DNA of 48,643 nucleotides from NCBI GenBank assembly GCA_903868595.1, contig CAIPVV010000009.1:1-48643 (forward strand), written 5' to 3'. A program made the translations under genes and the position numbers. The notes under the pieces were generated by a model that was given only the letters and a program-made list of their open reading frames with translations, made no database searches and was not told the origin of the DNA. Within the stretch, counting starts at the first letter, position 1; each line of letters starts with the position of its first letter. This document shows, piece after piece, positions 36,540 through 45,144 of this stretch. This DNA comes from an uncultured Pseudomonadota bacterium (GTDB lineage Bacteria > Pseudomonadota > Gammaproteobacteria > Steroidobacterales > Steroidobacteraceae).

Positions 36540-37226
36540 ACCGCCGGTTCGACGTCGATGCGACACCGACCTGCTCGACCCCAGGGTCGCAGGGCTCGAC
36601 GACATCGCTCGGGAACTGGCCTTCATCGGTGGCTGCGCCACAGCCCTCTTCCTCACGTCGCAGCATGCCCAGTCAGTCCGCGTGACACCAACGTCGACGT
36701 GATCGCGGAGGCCCCGAAGATCCGCGCCTATCGAGCACCGGAAGCGCGCCTGGGGGACCTGGCTTCTCTCCTCAACAGGATCTCCCCGGTCGCTGGAAAA
36801 TCGCCGGCCTGCAGCTGGACCTGCTGCCCTCGGGACCCGATGCGGTGAGCCTCCACACCGAAGGTATCGCCAGGCCGTCGCCAACGCCCAGCTTCCTACG
36901 CTGCCCAGTTGCCGTCAGATCCGGCGCGTCTTGGGGCGCTCTGTCTGGCCACCCTGACTGAGGCCTTCAACGAAGGAGGCCATAGCGACTCCCTCGCAAG
37001 CCGCGTCCCGGGGCGCATCCTCACCGTCGTCGATGGCCGGGACGCCCAGCCCGACGAAGTCGCCGCCGCACCGGAAGCGGTGCGCCAGCACCTGCGCCGC
37101 GAGCTGGCCCTGCTGCTTCGCGACGACGCCTTTCTGACTGCATTGCCTGGCGCTCTGCCCGGCGACGTTGTCAGCCAGGCCCGTCTGCTGCAGCTCCGGG
37201 ACCCGCTGCGTGGCATGGCGACCTGA
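36535..37226 (+). pseudogene. Nucleotidyltransferase (AbiEii-like), inactivated
   Basis: Pieces of one protein lie in several frames. They are a GTG start at 36535 (VNRRFDV), then LDDIARELAFIGGCATALFL (about 36,597-36,660), then TNVDVIAEAPKIRAYRAPEA, the metal-binding hDVDVI-type motif of nucleotidyltransferases, in a shifted frame. KIAGLQLDLLPSGPDAV follows in a third frame, and after a gap the C-terminal part EAFNEGGHSDSLASRVPGRI, LTVVDGRDAQPDEVAAAPEA, DAFLTALPGALPGD ending at 37226. At least two frameshifts and a missing middle segment make it non-functional. It overlapped the winged-helix gene by four bases. Confidence 0.72.
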
Positions 37227-37352
37227 CGCGCCCGGTAAGCAGCAGGCGGCGGCCGACAGGAAACCCAAACCACCGTTTCACGAGCAAGCAGCCCGAGATC
37301 CCGGGCGAGAGCGCCAGGCGACTAGACGACCAACATTCCTACCCAGGAAAAC

Positions 37353-38393
37353 CTACTTTCCGATCGTGCCGTCGACGCCCTCCGGCGAGCAGTTAAAAGG
37401 CTCAAGCTTCAGGTCGGAGGGCGCGAACTCGAGGCTTGAGTGGTCAAACTCGCGGGTAAAGAACTCCGGATCCCTCATGTCAAATTCAACCACCAACCGC
37501 TGCCGTGCCGCATCCAGATGCAGGCGTTCGACCGTGCTCAGTGCCGCAGAATGCAGCAAACCGCGAGTCGGCTGTCCCTGCTGCTCCACATACTGGTTGA
37601 GCACGCCGGCCGAGTAGTTGCCGGTGTCGATGACCAGCGTATTGCCCTCGAAATGACCAATCGAGTGGCCCAGCGACGTTCGCGGCCCGCCCGGCGGGTG
37701 TTCGTGCTGGTTCAAGTAGACGATCCGCTGCACGTCCATCCACTCGTGCCGCAGGATCACGCGATCCTTCTCCCGCACAATTGACAGCGGCGTGCCAGGC
37801 GCGCCCCAAACGCGGCGAACCGCAACCGGATCGCAGCGAAACACCGGGTCATCCTTGAAGGGATTGTATTTGGCGACAGCCGCCTTTCCCGATGGCGTCA
37901 TGGAATCGATCATCGGCTGCGGGCCACTGGTGCTGCGATTAGGCATCGGGGCGAGCAGCCAGGTACCAAAGATATCGCGGCGCGCCTGGCCCACCCGCGC
38001 AGCCTGGGCATCCGGGCGACCGTTCACGTTCACCACCCGACCGTCCGGGAAGTACACGTCCGTGAAGAAGCACTTATGGCTATCGTTTCGGGACTGGGAG
38101 CCCTCGACACGCACCTCCGTGCCCGCCTTCAGCAACTCCGACGTAATGCCGATGCGCTTGAGCTGGGTGAAGCCGTGCGATTCACAGACGTATTCCTGAG
38201 TTCTGCCGTTTTCGTCGACGGCCGCTAGGTGCAGGTAGCTGTGCGGATTGCGCGCCTCGAACTGCAGGATCTTCCCGGCAATGCTGACCGGTTTATTGAT
38301 ATCGAAGTGCGGCGCGAAACTGTGGTGCGCGCCGGCGACCGTCGCCACGAACGTTGCGGCAATCAGCACCGAGATGTTACGGATTAACGGCAT
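37353..38393 (-). CDS. Exported DUF6152 family protein
   Basis: A signal peptide (RNISVLIAATFVATVAGAHH) is followed by the DUF6152-type opening HHSFAPHFDINKPVSIAGKI, with LQFEARNPHSYLHL. A second part has DRVILRHEWMDVQRIVYLNQ, SIGHFEGNTLVIDTGNYSAG and LHSAALSTVERLHLDAARQR. The 346 residues from ATG 38393 are complete; ATG 38414 adds seven residues (KKKGGG). Such proteins are common, often in several copies, in Steroidobacter-like genomes; the function is unknown. It stands alone. Confidence 0.85.
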   Translation of the reverse strand: MPLIRNISVLIAATFVATVAGAHHSFAPHFDINKPVSIAGKILQFEARNPHSYLHLAAVDENGRTQEYVCESHGFTQLKRIGITSELLKAGTEVRVEGSQSRNDSHKCFFTDVYFPDGRVVNVNGRPDAQAARVGQARRDIFGTWLLAPMPNRSTSGPQPMIDSMTPSGKAAVAKYNPFKDDPVFRCDPVAVRRVWGAPGTPLSIVREKDRVILRHEWMDVQRIVYLNQHEHPPGGPRTSLGHSIGHFEGNTLVIDTGNYSAGVLNQYVEQQGQPTRGLLHSAALSTVERLHLDAARQRLVVEFDMRDPEFFTREFDHSSLEFAPSDLKLEPFNCSPEGVDGTIGK

Positions 38394-38587
38394 ACCCCCC
38401 CCTTTTTTCTTCAATCCTAGGACGGACCGTTTCGCAACGCGAGCATTTTTGGTGCATCATGACGCCTGTTCCATACCCATCTACTGAGCGGAGAAGACCT
38501 GAGGACTAGTTACAAAGGCGGCTGCGCCCAAGCAAGCGAATCCGCCGGCGGCATTTCCCGCTGTGGACCGCAATAACCGGAGCCTTT

Positions 38588-39475
38588 GTGAGCAAACGGA
38601 AGACCAAAGCCAAAGTCGGCGGCGAAGTGCTCGCTGACGTCAAAGAACGGCACACGATTGAACAGCACTGGCATTACACCGGGCGTAGCAAGCCGCGCAA
38701 ACCCCCCAAACAGTACAAATACGTGGAAGAGCTCGCCCATCTTCAGTCAGAACTCATCAAGCTGCAGGAATGGGTCCGGGTACGCAAGCTGCGCGTGGCG
38801 GTGATTTTCGAAGGCCGGGATGCTGCTGGCAAAGGCGGTGTGATCAAGCGCATCACCGAAAGTCTGAATCCACGCGTTTGCCGCATCGTCGCCCTCGGGA
38901 CGCCGACTGAACGCGAGCGCAGCCAGTGGTACTTCCAGCGGTATGTGGCGCACTTGCCAGCCGCCGGCGAAATCGTCCTGTTCGACCGCAGTTGGTACAA
39001 CCGCGCGGGCGTCGAGCACGTGATGGGCTTTTGTACTGATGACGAGTACCAAGAGTTTTTGCGCTCGTGCCCGTTATTTGAGGACATGCTGGTGCGCTCC
39101 GGCATCATCTTGGTCAAGTACTGGTTCTCTGTCAGCGATACCGAACAAGAACGACGCTTTCAGGAGCGGATTCAAAACCCGATAAAGCGCTGGAAATTGA
39201 GCCCCATGGACCTGCAGTCGCGCCAACATTGGGTTGAATATTCCATGGCAAAAGACGCGATGTTTGAAGCCACTGACCGAAAAACCACACCGTGGCACGT
39301 GGTTGAATCAGACAACAAAAAGCGCGCCCGCCTCAACTGTATCGCGCACTTGCTGGCGCAGGTGCCGTACGAGCAAATGAGCCCCAGCGACATCAAAGTC
39401 CCGCCGCGACAGAAGGATACGGGCTACAAGCGCCCGAAAATGTCCACACAACGTTTTGTGCCGAGTGTCTACTAA
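38588..39475 (+). CDS. ppk2: Polyphosphate kinase 2 (class I)
   Basis: PPK2 transfers phosphate between polyphosphate and nucleotides, class I mostly making ATP or GTP from NDPs. The 295 residues have Walker A FEGRDAAGKGG, the lid region GTPTERERSQWYFQRYVAHL and Walker B VLFDRSWYNRAGVEHVMGF, and the typical KYWFSVSDTEQERRF and RWKLSPMDLQSR. GTG 38588 is the start. Base composition is lower in GC than neighbouring core genes (for example stretches such as gagtttttgcgctcg), which suggests recent acquisition. It is not near ppx or ppk1. Confidence 0.94.
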   Translation: MSKRKTKAKVGGEVLADVKERHTIEQHWHYTGRSKPRKPPKQYKYVEELAHLQSELIKLQEWVRVRKLRVAVIFEGRDAAGKGGVIKRITESLNPRVCRIVALGTPTERERSQWYFQRYVAHLPAAGEIVLFDRSWYNRAGVEHVMGFCTDDEYQEFLRSCPLFEDMLVRSGIILVKYWFSVSDTEQERRFQERIQNPIKRWKLSPMDLQSRQHWVEYSMAKDAMFEATDRKTTPWHVVESDNKKRARLNCIAHLLAQVPYEQMSPSDIKVPPRQKDTGYKRPKMSTQRFVPSVY

Positions 39476-39926
39476 CTGACGTAAAACGCACCCCACGGAC
39501 ACGCCCTCGTTACGCCTCCGTAGGCGCTGGCTCGCCCGCTTCTCATCAACGGGCGGGTGCGCGAGTGCCGCTGCGCCGGCTGGCAGCGCGCGGCCTGCCC
39601 CCTTACACGGCTTTAGGCTTGCGCCTGAAGTTCGCGGGCTGCGTGCGTACCCGGATTTTACGAACCTGCGAACCAAGGGTCTCGCGCACACCCGAGGGGA
39701 CTCAGACGTCCAACTCGGCCAAGTGCGCCGCACTGGCTACACCTCGCCTATCCCTTGAGAGGACCTCGCGGAGCCCCACGGGGAAACGCCGCGTCGCCAG
39801 CAAAGGCACGACAACGGAAGCCCCCCCTATGGACAGAACTCGTCCCGAGAGCCGCGCCGTCCCGCTACGCAGTCCGGACGCCCTGACAAGACGCGGCACG
39901 CGCAGCATACCTTCCGAACGAGCACT
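39476..39926. other. Gene-free stretch
   Basis: About 450 bases without a supportable gene. CGCCCG (39532) and CGGGCG (39549) form a 6-bp hairpin downstream of ppk2 that might weakly terminate it. Overlapping frames in this stretch have no family likeness. Confidence 0.5.
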
Positions 39927-40973
39927 TCAGGGGCAGGGATTGGGTTGCAACCGGTGGACGGCCTCGATGTCTCGCAACAGCTCCGGCTGCAGCGTCACCG
40001 AGGTGCTGGTGAGGTTGGTTTTTAGCTGCTCCATAGTGGTGGCGCCGATGAGAACGCTGGCGACAAAGCGCTGCTGCCGCACAAAGGCCAGCGCCATTTG
40101 CGCCATATTGACCCCATGCCGTCCCGCCACCTCCGCATATCCCACAGTCGCGCGATCACCCTGATCGTTGGTATAGCGCGCAAAGCGTGACCAGCGGGCG
40201 ATACGGGACTCGGGCGGCCGGGCGCCATTCAGGAACTTGCCCGAGAGCATCCCGAATGCGAGGGGCGAATAAGCAAGCAGCCCAACCTGTTCGCGGATCG
40301 CCATCTCCGCCAGTCCGACCTCGAAGCTGCGGTTCAGCAGGCTGTAGGGGTTCTGGATGGAGACGATGCGCTCGCGGCCCGGAAGCAGCGACATTTGCAG
40401 ATACTGGTGAAGTCCCCAAGGAGTCTCGTTCGACAGACCCACCTGGCGAACCTTGCCGGCGCGGACCAGATCTCCCAGCGCATCCAGGGTCTCCTCGATG
40501 GGTACGGCCTGCTCGACTTCGGGATGCTGGTACCCCAGTTTGCCAAAGAAATTGGTCGACCGATCCGGCCAATGCAGCTGATACAAATCGATGTAATCCG
40601 TCTGCAGCCGCTGAAGACTCGCCTCCGCAGCAGCGAAGATATTGCTTCGATCGAGCCGGTTGTTTCCACCGCGCAGATGCTTCAGGCCCAATACCGCACC
40701 CGGACCCGCCACCTTCGTAGCCAAGACCAACTTGTCGCGCTGGCCACGCTTCTTTAGCCAGGTGCCAATGATACGCTCGGTCGAGCCGTAGGTCTCCGCG
40801 CGCGGCGGGACGGGATACATCTCGGCGGTATCGATAAGGTTAACCCCCTGCTCGAGCGCGTAATCGATCTGCTGGTGTGCCTCGGCTTCAGTGTTCTGCT
40901 CGCCGAAAGTCATCGTTCCGAGGCCGATGGCACTGACCTTGATGTCCGTCCGCCCCAATGACCGATATTCCAT
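39927..40973 (-). CDS. tas: NADP-dependent aldo/keto reductase, Tas-like
   Basis: A 348-residue TIM-barrel oxidoreductase that reduces aldehydes or ketones. The catalytic tetrad is visible: Asp in NLIDTAEMYPVPP, Tyr in the same loop, Lys in LATKVAGPG and His in YQLHWPDRSTNFFG. The long insert PPRAETYGSTERIIGTWL and WPDRSTNFFG are typical of the E. coli Tas group. The NADP-binding end reads SVLIGATTMEQLKTNL. It stands alone; the substrate is unknown. Confidence 0.92.
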   Translation of the reverse strand: MEYRSLGRTDIKVSAIGLGTMTFGEQNTEAEAHQQIDYALEQGVNLIDTAEMYPVPPRAETYGSTERIIGTWLKKRGQRDKLVLATKVAGPGAVLGLKHLRGGNNRLDRSNIFAAAEASLQRLQTDYIDLYQLHWPDRSTNFFGKLGYQHPEVEQAVPIEETLDALGDLVRAGKVRQVGLSNETPWGLHQYLQMSLLPGRERIVSIQNPYSLLNRSFEVGLAEMAIREQVGLLAYSPLAFGMLSGKFLNGARPPESRIARWSRFARYTNDQGDRATVGYAEVAGRHGVNMAQMALAFVRQQRFVASVLIGATTMEQLKTNLTSTSVTLQPELLRDIEAVHRLQPNPCP

Positions 40974-41200
40974 TCTGTACCCCGCCCCACAAATTTCGAT
41001 CTCGACATTCTAGTACCTGCCGGCGACCCCCTCACGGATTTACCCCTGGGATCTTTGGAAAGGGCCCGCGGACGCGCCCGAACGGCAGGGAGAACCATCA
41101 GCCTCCGGCGAGCCCGCTCGATCGGCAATCCAGGTGTCGGGTTGGCTCGCCGCAGCCAGGGTAGCGAGGTAGCATGCCCAAAAGACAGAGGGGATGGCGA

Positions 41201-42199
41201 ATGGGACATCGGTACGGGGTAGCAGCCGTTGCAGCTGCAGTGCTCGCTATTTGCGCACCCTCTCGCAGCGCTCCCATCGGTAGCGCAGTGGCCCCGCCCT
41301 GTGACCGGGCATGCCTGACGGGCCTCGTGGATCGCTATCTCGCCGCGCTCGTTCGCCACGATCCGACAAGCCTGCCGCTAAACCGCGACGTCAAGTTCAC
41401 CGAGAACACCGCGCGACTTAAGGCCGGCACGGAGGGTCTGTGGGTTGGTGCGTCCGAGTTGCCCGGTGGATTTCGCATCTACGCTATCGATGTCGGGGCA
41501 GGTCAGGCCGGTTTCTACGGCGTGATGAAGGAGCGTGGCAAACCGTTGATCCTTGCCCTGCGCCTGAAGGTCGTGAACGGCCAGATCACCGAGATCGAGC
41601 AGGTGCTGGCCCGCAATCTGCGCGCGGACGCCGTGCAGAACCTGGCCAAGCCCCGCCCCGAATTCATGACTCTCTTGCCGCCGGCCAACCGCCTGCCGCG
41701 CCAGCAGATGGTCAATATCGCGGACAGTTATTTCGAAGCCATTGAGCATGCCGACGGCAAACTCGCCCCGTTCGCGGACGAGTGCGTGAGGCGGGAAAAC
41801 GGCGGCCAGACCACGCACAACCCGACACCCGTTCCGTGGCCGGTTCCCCTCGGCTCCAAGCAAGCCGATGACGCGATGGCGTATCTGGGAACGCTCAGCT
41901 GCAGCGATCAGTTGGATACGCATGTGATGGATTTCATCACCCGCCTTTGGCCCCGCCGCCACGAGATCGTCGACGAGGAGTTCGGGATCGTATTCTCCTT
42001 CCCGATGTTCCAGCACCGCGGCGCCACAGGCACGATCAAGATCTACAATGTGCCCGGCACGGACAGCCTGCCGCTGGGCGGCTCCTCCTCCAACCTGCAG
42101 GCGGGGGAGATCTTCAAGATCGACCATGGCCGCATTCTTTCGATCGAGGCCATGGGCACGTCGCTGCCGTATGGCACGAAGAGCGGATGGGGCGAGTAG
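41201..42199 (+). CDS. Secreted protein of unknown function, NTF2/SnoaL-like region
   Basis: A signal peptide (RYGVAAVAAAVLAICAPSRS) precedes about 305 residues. CDRACLTGLVDRYLAALVRH followed by DPTSLPLNRDVKFTENTARL looks like the start of an NTF2/SnoaL-like fold. A second similar unit may begin at IADSYFEAIEHADGKLAPFA. Three Cys pairs could form disulfides. I chose ATG 41201 for the signal peptide; ATG 41174 is in frame. It converges on the SDR gene. Confidence 0.75.
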   Translation: MGHRYGVAAVAAAVLAICAPSRSAPIGSAVAPPCDRACLTGLVDRYLAALVRHDPTSLPLNRDVKFTENTARLKAGTEGLWVGASELPGGFRIYAIDVGAGQAGFYGVMKERGKPLILALRLKVVNGQITEIEQVLARNLRADAVQNLAKPRPEFMTLLPPANRLPRQQMVNIADSYFEAIEHADGKLAPFADECVRRENGGQTTHNPTPVPWPVPLGSKQADDAMAYLGTLSCSDQLDTHVMDFITRLWPRRHEIVDEEFGIVFSFPMFQHRGATGTIKIYNVPGTDSLPLGGSSSNLQAGEIFKIDHGRILSIEAMGTSLPYGTKSGWGE

Positions 42200-42212
42200 C
42201 CGTCGCTACGGC
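42199..42212. terminator. Small hairpin between convergent genes
   Basis: GCCGT and ACGGC form a 5-bp stem with loop CGCT right at the stop of the secreted-protein gene, 18 bases before the end of the convergent SDR gene. It is short and has no T-tract, so it is only suggestive. Confidence 0.3.
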
Positions 42213-42229
42213 CCCCAACACCCCCCGGA

Positions 42230-43363
42230 TCAGACCCCGGGAATGGTGCGCTTGCGGGTGGCGCGACGGTGCTGCACTTCCTGCACGTACATCGGCGTGA
42301 AGAAGTAGCGATTGCTGTCGATACCGGCCTGGATGTTTTCCGGGATCGGCGTGTACGCTACCATCGATTCCACCAGGACCTGGGCACGGGCCTCGACACC
42401 CTGACGGTATTCCGGCGCCGGATAGATGAAGAGGTCGTTGTTGACAATGGCATTCACGACCAGTCGACCCACGATCAGCGGGTCCTGCGGTCGCGCCCAG
42501 ATCGGGCTAGGCGGCGCTGGCGGTGCCGGGCGGGCGGCATTTGCATTCGCTGGCCGCTGCTGTGCAGGGCGCGGTGGCGGAGGCGTATCGTTCCTGAGCG
42601 ACTCGGGACGGTAGGTTTCGCTACGACCGATATTGGTTGTCGTCATGCCCGGGATCAGGATCGAGGTGCCGATGTTCGTCGCGCGAAGGTCGTCACGCAA
42701 CTGCTCCATCAGGCCGGTGGCGGCTATCTTCGAGACGGCATAGATACCGACTGGCAGGCCCACCAATACGCCACTGGTCGAAGTGGTGGTCACGATATGG
42801 CAACCCTCGTTGGGACGTGCGCGCATGCGCGGAACGAACGTCTTCACGCCATAGACGGGACCCCAGAAGTTGACGCCCATGCCCCACTCCCAGTCCTTGT
42901 AGGTTCCGGAGGTGAGGCCTGCGCCGAGGCCGACGCCCGCATTGTTGACGAGGATGCTTACCGGACCGAACTTCTTCTCGATCTCATCGGCCTTGGCTTC
43001 CCATTGGTCCCGCTCCATCACGTTGTGGACCACGGTCGCCACCCGAGGGTCGTTGGCGGGGAACAGCTTCAGCGCCTCGGCAAACTGCTTGTCGTCCAAG
43101 TTGCCGAGAATCACCTTCGCGCCCTGCTCATGCAGTGCGCGGGCGATGCCAAGGCCGATACCGCTGGAGCCGCCGGTGATATAGGCGACCTTATCCTTAA
43201 CGTCTTTGATCGGAGGCGCTTGGGAGGGGCCCATATCGGGCATCGGCGGCTCGTTGACCGCCGCGGCGTCGGCCGGCAGGGGCTGCCCCAGCAGACCGGC
43301 GGTGCCCGCCGTGACTGCGACGCCACCGAGTACCTGTCGACGGCTCAGCTGTTTCTCATCCAT
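42230..43363 (-). CDS. Short-chain dehydrogenase with a Tat signal peptide
   Basis: The 377-residue protein begins KQLSRRQVLGGVAVTAGTAG, a twin-arginine signal with hydrophobic stretch and cleavage region (ADAAA). The classical SDR domain follows: cofactor motif GGSSGIGLG, NNAGVG, Ser in TTSTSGVL and YAVSK. A Pro/Ala-rich insert (TPPPPRPAQQRPANANAARP…) interrupts the C-terminal part, which then returns to IYPAPEYRQGVEARAQVLVE. SDRs are mostly cytoplasmic, so export of a folded, cofactor-loaded enzyme is notable. The substrate is unknown. Confidence 0.88.
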   Translation of the reverse strand: MDEKQLSRRQVLGGVAVTAGTAGLLGQPLPADAAAVNEPPMPDMGPSQAPPIKDVKDKVAYITGGSSGIGLGIARALHEQGAKVILGNLDDKQFAEALKLFPANDPRVATVVHNVMERDQWEAKADEIEKKFGPVSILVNNAGVGLGAGLTSGTYKDWEWGMGVNFWGPVYGVKTFVPRMRARPNEGCHIVTTTSTSGVLVGLPVGIYAVSKIAATGLMEQLRDDLRATNIGTSILIPGMTTTNIGRSETYRPESLRNDTPPPPRPAQQRPANANAARPAPPAPPSPIWARPQDPLIVGRLVVNAIVNNDLFIYPAPEYRQGVEARAQVLVESMVAYTPIPENIQAGIDSNRYFFTPMYVQEVQHRRATRKRTIPGV

Positions 43364-43712
43364 TGCACGTCCCCCAATTAAGAATTCTTGTGAAGGGCTC
43401 GGACGCCGCGGCTTAGAGAACCCTGGCGAAAACGGAGTAGGACCGTGTCAGGTCCACCGTCATCCTAGAGACGCTCGCCACGCTGAACCCCAGCCACTGG
43501 ATCTCACCCCAGTATGGTGTGTAAACCAACATTTTCGCCAGGGGCCCTGTCGCATGTGGCCCACCGTACTGACTCGCGCCCGGCCTATCTAATCAAAGTC
43601 TTACGGGAGATCCAGGGGTTCTTGCCTGCGCACGCCCCCACGCTCGCCGTTGCCCACTCTCTGGCGACTGTACAGTGTCACACTCACTGCAGCAGCCAGA
43701 GACGGTTTGAAC
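43364..43712. other. Intergenic stretch between divergent genes
   Basis: About 350 bases between the SDR and transglutaminase-like genes, read away from each other, so both promoters should lie here. ACTGTACAGT at about 43,670 is a short palindrome but lacks LexA spacing. No gene is supported. Confidence 0.5.
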
Positions 43713-44564
43713 ATGCGGCGCCTGAAGATCCTTCACCGGACTTACTACAATTTTTCCCGGTCCGTGCTTCTCCAGCCGCATCGGCTGCTGCTGCGGCCGC
43801 GCGAGGGACCAGGGCTGCACATTGAGTCCTCGAGTCTCCAGATCCTGCCCGCAGCCCAGATCCGCTGGCACCGCGACGTCTACGACAACTGCGTCGCGAC
43901 CGCAACGTTCACATCCGCTGCAGCGCATCTGGCCATCGTCAGCGAATGCGTAGTGCAGCAGTTTGATGAGACGCCGCTCGATTTCCTGATGGATGAATCC
44001 GCTGTCGACTATCCCTTCGCCTACGACGCGGAGACGACACAAGTGCTCGGTCCGTATCTGCGCCGGCTTCCGCAGATCGAGCGGACGGTGCTCGGGACCT
44101 GGATCGAGGAATTTTGGCGTCCCGGCGAAGCCGTGCAGACCTTTGCTCTGTTGGATCGATTGTGCACGGGCATACAGAAGTCGCTGACCTATCAGATCCG
44201 CGAAGCAGCAGGCGTGCAATCGGCCGTGGACACCATCGCACGCGGCGTTGGGACCTGCCGTGACTTTGCCAACCTATTCATGGAATTGGCGCGTTATCTC
44301 GGCCTCGCCGCCCGCTTCGTCAGCGGGTATTTGAATTCGCCCTTCGCCGACGGCAGCAGTGGTACGACCCATGCCTGGGCCGAGGTCTATCTGCCCGGTG
44401 CGGGTTGGAAGGGATTTGATCCGACCAATGGCCAGATCGCCGGCAGTCGGCACATCGCCGTGGCGGTCGCAGGTCTCCCGGAGGTTATCTCCCCGGTGAC
44501 CGGGGCTTACTTGGGACCCGCCGGTGCGCAACTGTCTGTTGGCGTCTGGGTGACGGATTTGTAG
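43713..44564 (+). CDS. Transglutaminase-like cysteine protease family protein
   Basis: The 283-residue protein has the N-terminal beta domain common in bacterial transglutaminase-like proteins (LKILHRTYYNFSRSVLLQPH, RLLLRPREGPGL) and the catalytic core with Cys in GVGTCRDFANLFMELARYLG, His in GTTHAWAEVYLPGAG and Asp in GFDPTNGQ. I chose ATG 43713 (MRRLKILHRTYYNF), since the preceding in-frame 21 residues are not conserved. No signal peptide is seen. Members may cleave or cross-link peptides; the substrate is unknown. Confidence 0.9.
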   Translation: MRRLKILHRTYYNFSRSVLLQPHRLLLRPREGPGLHIESSSLQILPAAQIRWHRDVYDNCVATATFTSAAAHLAIVSECVVQQFDETPLDFLMDESAVDYPFAYDAETTQVLGPYLRRLPQIERTVLGTWIEEFWRPGEAVQTFALLDRLCTGIQKSLTYQIREAAGVQSAVDTIARGVGTCRDFANLFMELARYLGLAARFVSGYLNSPFADGSSGTTHAWAEVYLPGAGWKGFDPTNGQIAGSRHIAVAVAGLPEVISPVTGAYLGPAGAQLSVGVWVTDL

Positions 44565-44687
44565 GGCGTCTCTTCTCGACTCAGTGGGTTCCAGACCGAT
44601 TGCGCTGCGTGCGATACCGCACAGCGCATGTCCTCCAGGGGAGCGGATCATCCGCATAGGCACTGATACTGGTAGGGGAGAATTGCA

Positions 44688-44831
44688 ATGCTCTGGTCAA
44701 TTGCCGTTGTCTTGATAATCCTCTGGCTGCTGGGACTGGTCACGTCCTACACCCTGGGTGGGTTCATCCACATACTGCTGGTGATCGCGCTGATCGTGGT
44801 GGTGGTTCAGGTCATTCAGGGCAGGCGTTAA
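44688..44831 (+). CDS. Small membrane protein, lmo0937-like
   Basis: A 47-residue protein with two hydrophobic segments (LWSIAVVLIILWLLGLVTSY and GGFIHILLVIALIVVVVQVI) and a basic end QGRR. The central LGLVTSYTLGGFIHILLVIA is characteristic of the lmo0937 family of small membrane proteins found widely in bacteria, of unknown function and often stress-linked. GGTAGGGGAG provides a strong ribosome-binding site 7-10 bases before the ATG. Confidence 0.85.
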   Translation: MLWSIAVVLIILWLLGLVTSYTLGGFIHILLVIALIVVVVQVIQGRR

Positions 44832-45011
44832 CGCCTGGTCACTTGCGGTTGAATTGGTCGCCGCTGCGCCCGGGAATGCCAGAAAACCTGCCCGCGGAAC
44901 AAAAGGGCCACAATGGCAACTGCCTGACCCCGTCCGGCGTTCAGGCCATGACGTGTTGCTGGGCAGGAAGGCGAAGACCACCAGCCCTCGGTGCGACGCC
45001 CTCCCGTCAGA

Positions 45012-45126
45012 TCACTTGGCCCTAGTGATGATTTTGGCCTGGGTGAACTCTTCCACACCCTGCTGGCACAGCTTCGTACCGTAGCCCGTACTGCTTGGTT
45101 CCGCCGTAGGGAACGTCGGCCGGCTG
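45012..45126 (-). pseudogene. Aldehyde dehydrogenase, 3'-terminal fragment
   Basis: About 35 codons match the C-terminus of NAD-dependent aldehyde dehydrogenases: PADVPYGGTKQ, then after a one-base frameshift TGYGTKLCQQ and GVEEFTQAKIITRAK. The remainder of the gene (over 450 residues) is missing. It sits directly beside a broken ankyrin gene. Confidence 0.78.
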
Positions 45127-45144
45127 GGCCCTTCCCGAGCAGGA

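Noticed and set aside
43668..43680. LexA-like site before the transglutaminase gene
   Set aside because: CTGTACAG lacks the eight-base spacer between the CTGT and ACAG half-sites.
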